A DNA stretch of 14,496 bases from CAXSEF01 sp050920955 (lineage in GTDB: Bacteria; Pseudomonadota; Alphaproteobacteria; Acetobacterales; Acetobacteraceae). The notes below the pieces were generated by a model. The model was not told where the DNA came from, ran no database searches, and was given only the letters and a program-made list of their open reading frames with translations. The position numbers and the translations under genes are program-made. Shown here in pieces: positions 11,055 to 14,496 of the stretch (positions within the stretch are counted from its first letter, which is position 1; each line of letters opens with the position of its first letter). The DNA lies in NCBI GenBank assembly GCA_050920955.1, contig JBPBQS010000141.1, forward strand, positions 1-14,496, given 5' to 3'.

Positions 11055-12995
11055 ATGCTGCTCAACGTCACCATCGCGAACAAGCTGATCGTTGCCTACG
11101 CGCTGTTCCTGGCACCGATCTGCTACCTCGGCTACACGATGGTGTCCGACAAGGAAGCGACCATCGCGTTCGCCCGGAAGGAGACGCTGGGCCTGCACTA
11201 CATCGGCGAGGTCCAGCGGGTGCAGGACGCCGTCGCCCGTGGCGGCGACATGGCGGCCCTGGCCGCTTCGATCACCGCAAACGAGCGTGCGCGCGGGGCC
11301 GTGCTGAAGACCGCCAGGCCCGCGGACCTCCTGCTCACGGCGCTTGCCGGCACCGACCGCGGTGCGGCGACGCAGGCCGCGGCGGACCTCATCGGCAAGG
11401 CCGCCGACAGCTCGAACCTGACGCTCGATCCGGACCTCGACAGCTTCTACACGCAGGACGCGGCGACGATCAAAGTGCCCGCCGCCGTCGCGGGGGTCGC
11501 CTCGCTGGCGGAGACCGTGGCCGGCACGGCGGGGCACGACGAGTCGGTCGCCGAGCAGGTGAGCGTGGGCGTCCTGACCGGTGCGCTGCAGCCGATCCTG
11601 GACGGCCTGACCTCCGACATCGAGAGCGCGGTCGCCGGCAACCGCGACGCAACGGTCGACGGCGCCGTGACCGCTCCGGTGAGGGAGGTCAGCAAGGCGG
11701 CCAAGGCCATGCTGGCCGCCCTCGACAACCATGCCAGGGCGGCCGGGGCGCGGGCGGCGGCGCGGCCGCTGCTCGACGCGCTGCAGGCGGCCGGCGCCGC
11801 CGACGCGGGGGAGGTCGAGCACCTCCTCGGGGCGCGCATCGCGGGCCTGCGCGCGGCCGAGATGACGAGCGTCGGCGTCGCCGTGTTCCTGTTCCTGGTT
11901 GCGGTGGCCTACGTGCTCGTGGTCGTGCAGCGCGGCGCCATCCGTCCGCTTCGCGGTCTCACGGCCACCATGGTGAGGCTGGCGGACCAGGACCTTGCCG
12001 TGGCGGTCGACGACACGGATCGAGGCGACGAGATCGGCGGCATGGCCCGTGCCGTGCAGGTGTTCAAGGACAACATGATCCGGGGCAACGGGGCCGCCGC
12101 CGCGGCGACGGCGGAGCAGCGGGCGAAGGAGAGCCGCGCGGGGATGGTCGAGGCCCTCGTGCGCGACTTCGAGGGGAAGATCGGCGGCCTCGTCTCCACC
12201 CTGTCCGGGGGGGCGACGGAGCTGCAGTCGACCGCGCGGTCGATGTCCTCGAACGCGGGCGAGACCAGCCAGCGGGCGACCATGGTCGCCGCGGCCGCGG
12301 AGGAGGCGAGCGTCGGCGTGCAGACCGTGGCGGCCGCGGCGGACGAGCTGACCGCCTCGATCGGCGAGATCAGCCGCCAGGTGGCGCACTCGTCGCTGAT
12401 CACCGAGCAGGCCGTCGTGGGGGCCCGGCGGACCAACGACATCGTGCAGGCCCTCCTGGAGGGCGCCGAGAGGATCGGGCACATCGTCGGGCTGATCACC
12501 AACATCGCGGGGCAGACGAACCTGCTGGCGCTGAACGCGACGATCGAGGCGGCGCGTGCGGGGGACGCCGGCAAGGGCTTCGCCGTGGTGGCGTCCGAGG
12601 TGAAGGGCCTGGCCCAGCAGACGGCGAAGGCGACCGAGGAGATCGGCGGCCAGATCGCGCAGATCCAGTCGGCGACCAGGGAGGCGGTGGAGGCGATCCG
12701 CGCGATCGTGGGCACTATCACCGAGGTGAGCACCATCGCGACGAGCATCGCCGCGGCCGTCGAGGAGCAGGGGGCGGCCACGGGGGAGATCGCGCGCAGC
12801 GTGCAGCAGACGGCGCAGGCGGCGCAGGGCGTGACGGTGAACATCGGCGGCGTGAGCCAGGCGGCGGAGGACACGGGCGCCGCCGTCAGCCAGGTGCTCG
12901 GAACCGCCAGCGGGCTTTCGCAGCGCTCGCAGCAGCTTGCCGCGGAGGTGAGCAGCTTCGTTGCAGGTGTTCGCGCGGCCCAGGGCATGACCTGA
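11055..12995 (+). CDS. Methyl-accepting chemotaxis protein with helical periplasmic sensor
   Basis: The protein has 646 residues. TM1 is at ~11-30 (LIVAYALFLAPICYLGYTMV). The periplasmic region (~31-268) is predicted all-helical and carries SNLTLDPDLDSFYTQDA at 120-136, a motif I recall in the sensor regions of some alphaproteobacterial receptors and kinases. TM2 is at ~271-291. HAMP spans ~292-345 (IRPLRGLTATMVRLADQDLA; GDEIGGMARAVQVFKDNM). The cytoplasmic signalling domain (~365-640) has the invariant hairpin tip ITNIAGQTNLLALNATIEAA then RAGDAGKGFAVVASEVKGLA at 481-520, which contacts CheA and CheW, and EE/Q-rich methylation helices on either side. There is no C-terminal CheR/CheB-tethering pentapeptide. 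The ligand is unknown. No che or flagellar genes are nearby, so it is an orphan receptor gene. Confidence 0.95.
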   Translation: MLLNVTIANKLIVAYALFLAPICYLGYTMVSDKEATIAFARKETLGLHYIGEVQRVQDAVARGGDMAALAASITANERARGAVLKTARPADLLLTALAGTDRGAATQAAADLIGKAADSSNLTLDPDLDSFYTQDAATIKVPAAVAGVASLAETVAGTAGHDESVAEQVSVGVLTGALQPILDGLTSDIESAVAGNRDATVDGAVTAPVREVSKAAKAMLAALDNHARAAGARAAARPLLDALQAAGAADAGEVEHLLGARIAGLRAAEMTSVGVAVFLFLVAVAYVLVVVQRGAIRPLRGLTATMVRLADQDLAVAVDDTDRGDEIGGMARAVQVFKDNMIRGNGAAAAATAEQRAKESRAGMVEALVRDFEGKIGGLVSTLSGGATELQSTARSMSSNAGETSQRATMVAAAAEEASVGVQTVAAAADELTASIGEISRQVAHSSLITEQAVVGARRTNDIVQALLEGAERIGHIVGLITNIAGQTNLLALNATIEAARAGDAGKGFAVVASEVKGLAQQTAKATEEIGGQIAQIQSATREAVEAIRAIVGTITEVSTIATSIAAAVEEQGAATGEIARSVQQTAQAAQGVTVNIGGVSQAAEDTGAAVSQVLGTASGLSQRSQQLAAEVSSFVAGVRAAQGMT

Positions 12996-13023
12996 CCGTC
13001 GTGGGGCACCGGCGCCGCCTGGC

Positions 13024-14319
13024 TCAGGGCCTCGAAGGGCGGCCCGGGGAGGTTCCCGGCTCGGCGTTGCGGGTTTCCGGCATGGCGAGGGCGAAGACGA
13101 CCAGCGCGACGAGGGCGGCGGCGCCGAGGGAGAGGAAGGCGGTGCCGTAGCCGGCGTGGTCGACGAGGAGGCCGGCGGCGAGGCCGCTGAGCGAGGCGCC
13201 GGCGCCCTGGCAGGTGGCGGCGAAGCCCTGGGCGAGGTTGAAGCGGCCGGTGCCGCGGGTCACGTCGGCGATGATCAGGGGGGCCAGGGCTCCGAAGATG
13301 CCGGCGCCGACGCCGTCGAGGAGCTGGACGCCGATCAGCCAGGCGCTGTTGTCGGACAGGGTGTAGAGCACCGCGCGCAGGGGCAGGATCGCGAAGGCGG
13401 CGAGGAAGATCGGCTTGCGGCCGAGGCGGTCGGCGGTGCGGCCCACCAGCAGGGCGACGGGCAGCATCACGAGCTGGGCGGCGATGATGCACGACGCCAT
13501 CATCGCGTCGGCCAGTCGGGGGTGGGCGGCTGCGAGCTTCTGGCCGACGAGGGGCAGGAGCGGCGCGTTGGCGAAGTGGAACAGCGCCGCGCACAGGCAG
13601 AACACCATCAGCGGGCGCGAGCGCAGCAGGGCCCGGAAGCCGGACGCGGCGGCGGTGGGCTGCGCGGCGTCGCCGGTGCCGGGGGCGGCGTCGGGGTCGT
13701 CGAGGCCGCGGGCGCGGCGCTGGTCGATGGAGGCGTGGGGGATCGACAGGGTCGTGACGATGGCGGCGATGGCGAAGGCGGGGACGAGCAGGAACACCGC
13801 GCGCTGCGAGAGGGCGTAGCCGACGCCGCCCACGGCGAGCGCGATGGCGACGTTGCCGGCGTGGTCGAAGGCGGAGGAGCGGCCGAGGCGCCTGGCGAGG
13901 GCCGCGCGCGTGGTCAGGCCCAGGGTCAGCGCGGCCACGGCGGGGCCGAACACGTCGCCGGCCACGGCCATCGCGGCGTTGGCGACCGTGACGGGCCAGA
14001 AGAACGGGGCGGCGAACAGGGTGGCGGCGCCAAGCGCCAGGACGACGAGGGCGGCCACGACGGCGCCGCGCTTGGCGGGGGTGGAGTCGATGGCGGCGCC
14101 GATCGGGGTCTGCACGAGCAGGCCGAGCAGGCCGGCGATGGTGGTCATCAGGCCGACGGCGGACTGCGTCCAGCCGCGCTCGGTGACGAGGAAGACGTTG
14201 AGGAACGGGCCGAGCGCACCGCGCACGTCGGCTAGCAGGAAGTTCAGCGCGTCCAGCGCGCGGGGGTGGCGGACCGCGGGCTCGGGAGAGCCGGCGTCCG
14301 TCGTCGTGGGCGTGGGCAT
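13024..14319 (-). CDS. MFS transporter
   Basis: The protein has 431 residues and about 12 membrane segments. The polar N-terminus (1-22) leads into ALDALNFLLADVRGALGPFL at 21-40. The loop GAAIDSTPAKRG at 74-85 is a degenerate motif A between TM2 and TM3; a better copy, GRTADRLGRKP, is at 293-303 between TM8 and TM9, as expected for the repeated half. A ~40-residue Asp/Ala-rich cytosolic loop (195-232) separates the halves. The second half includes QLLDGVGAGIFGALAPLIIA at 332-351 and FNLAQGFAATCQGAGASLSG at 360-379. The substrate cannot be inferred; efflux is possible. Its stop is 28 bases from the convergent chemoreceptor stop. The ATG at 14319 lacks a strong ribosome binding site. Confidence 0.93.
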   Translation of the reverse strand: MPTPTTTDAGSPEPAVRHPRALDALNFLLADVRGALGPFLNVFLVTERGWTQSAVGLMTTIAGLLGLLVQTPIGAAIDSTPAKRGAVVAALVVLALGAATLFAAPFFWPVTVANAAMAVAGDVFGPAVAALTLGLTTRAALARRLGRSSAFDHAGNVAIALAVGGVGYALSQRAVFLLVPAFAIAAIVTTLSIPHASIDQRRARGLDDPDAAPGTGDAAQPTAAASGFRALLRSRPLMVFCLCAALFHFANAPLLPLVGQKLAAAHPRLADAMMASCIIAAQLVMLPVALLVGRTADRLGRKPIFLAAFAILPLRAVLYTLSDNSAWLIGVQLLDGVGAGIFGALAPLIIADVTRGTGRFNLAQGFAATCQGAGASLSGLAAGLLVDHAGYGTAFLSLGAAALVALVVFALAMPETRNAEPGTSPGRPSRP

Positions 14320-14471
14320 GGGGGCGGGCCTGTGTGCTGGGGGGCGTGCGGTCGCGTCCGCGGGCGCCCGGGCGGCCGTCAGCCCCGGTGCGTTCCGACC
14401 GGGTGCGAAACGGGTTCGGGGCGGGGCCGGCCCGCCCTGGGTGATGGTTCCGGGAAGCGGACTTCTCGCGG
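14320..14471. promoter_or_regulatory. Upstream region of the MFS gene
   Basis: Non-coding on both strands as far as can be seen; it must contain the MFS gene's promoter, but no clear elements were found. Confidence 0.3.
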
Positions 14472-14496
14472 GGCCCGGAGGCGGCGCCTCCGGGCC
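14472..14496. terminator. Strong G+C hairpin at the right edge
   Basis: Arms GGCCCGGAGGC and GCCTCCGGGCC (11 base pairs) enclose a 3-base loop. No T-run is visible before the window ends. By likeness to the other hairpins here it may be part of another chained element following a gene to the right. Confidence 0.45.

Noticed and set aside
10437..12482. Long minus-strand open frame (681 codons) opposite the chemoreceptor
   Set aside because: His/Arg/Gly-rich shadow of a well-supported receptor gene; no recognisable domain.

Overview
The window is chromosomal DNA of very high G+C content with tightly packed genes on both strands and strong GC3 bias, so most genes have long open shadow frames. 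Gene content (orphan TadE/TadG cluster, DUF421 pair, SLC13 permease with internal TrkA-C domains, HAMP-type chemoreceptor) suggests an alphaproteobacterium. The A/T-rich hairpins (arms CTTCTTTTTC/GAAAAAGAAG followed by GCAAAAAGACTTTG) and the chained GC hairpins after stop codons resemble repeats I associate with Acetobacteraceae. The family assignment is inference from memory; there is no rRNA or other marker here.

Layout. Positions 1-909 (minus) hold a TetR-type regulator that runs off the left edge and carries a palindromic repeat in frame in its C-terminal half. Positions 1057-3955 (minus) form a three-gene overlapping operon: two TadE-like pseudopilins and a TadG-like protein, with no secretion ATPase or platform genes in view. 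Divergent from it is a small two-CBS-domain protein (4108-4530). It converges on a DUF533/TerB-like protein (5225-4644), which is divergent from an SLC13-family permease (5422-7182). The permease converges on a two-gene operon, reading right to left: a membrane-anchored unknown (8233-7721), then a DUF421 membrane protein (7724-7278). Next come a YdbC/PdxI-type aldo/keto reductase (9350-8505) and a divergent LysR regulator (9607-10506). After a 548-base non-coding stretch lies a methyl-accepting chemotaxis protein (11055-12995), convergent with an MFS transporter (14319-13024).

Functional links that can be supported are local. The Tad genes are translationally coupled (4-base and 19-base overlaps) and probably act together at the envelope. 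The DUF421 protein and its partner are coupled by a GTGA overlap. The LysR protein probably controls the divergent reductase. The rest looks like a mosaic of single-gene units.

No mobile element, CRISPR array, phage gene or RNA gene was seen, and no complete novel system can be claimed. The most unusual signals are at repeat level: (1) in-frame perfect palindromes in the TetR gene whose arms are constant while the loop varies; (2) three copies of a chained-hairpin element placed after 3' gene ends in gene orientation, two of which supply the stop codon; and (3) an A/T-rich hairpin element present once between convergent genes and twice, facing inward, between the reductase and its LysR regulator.
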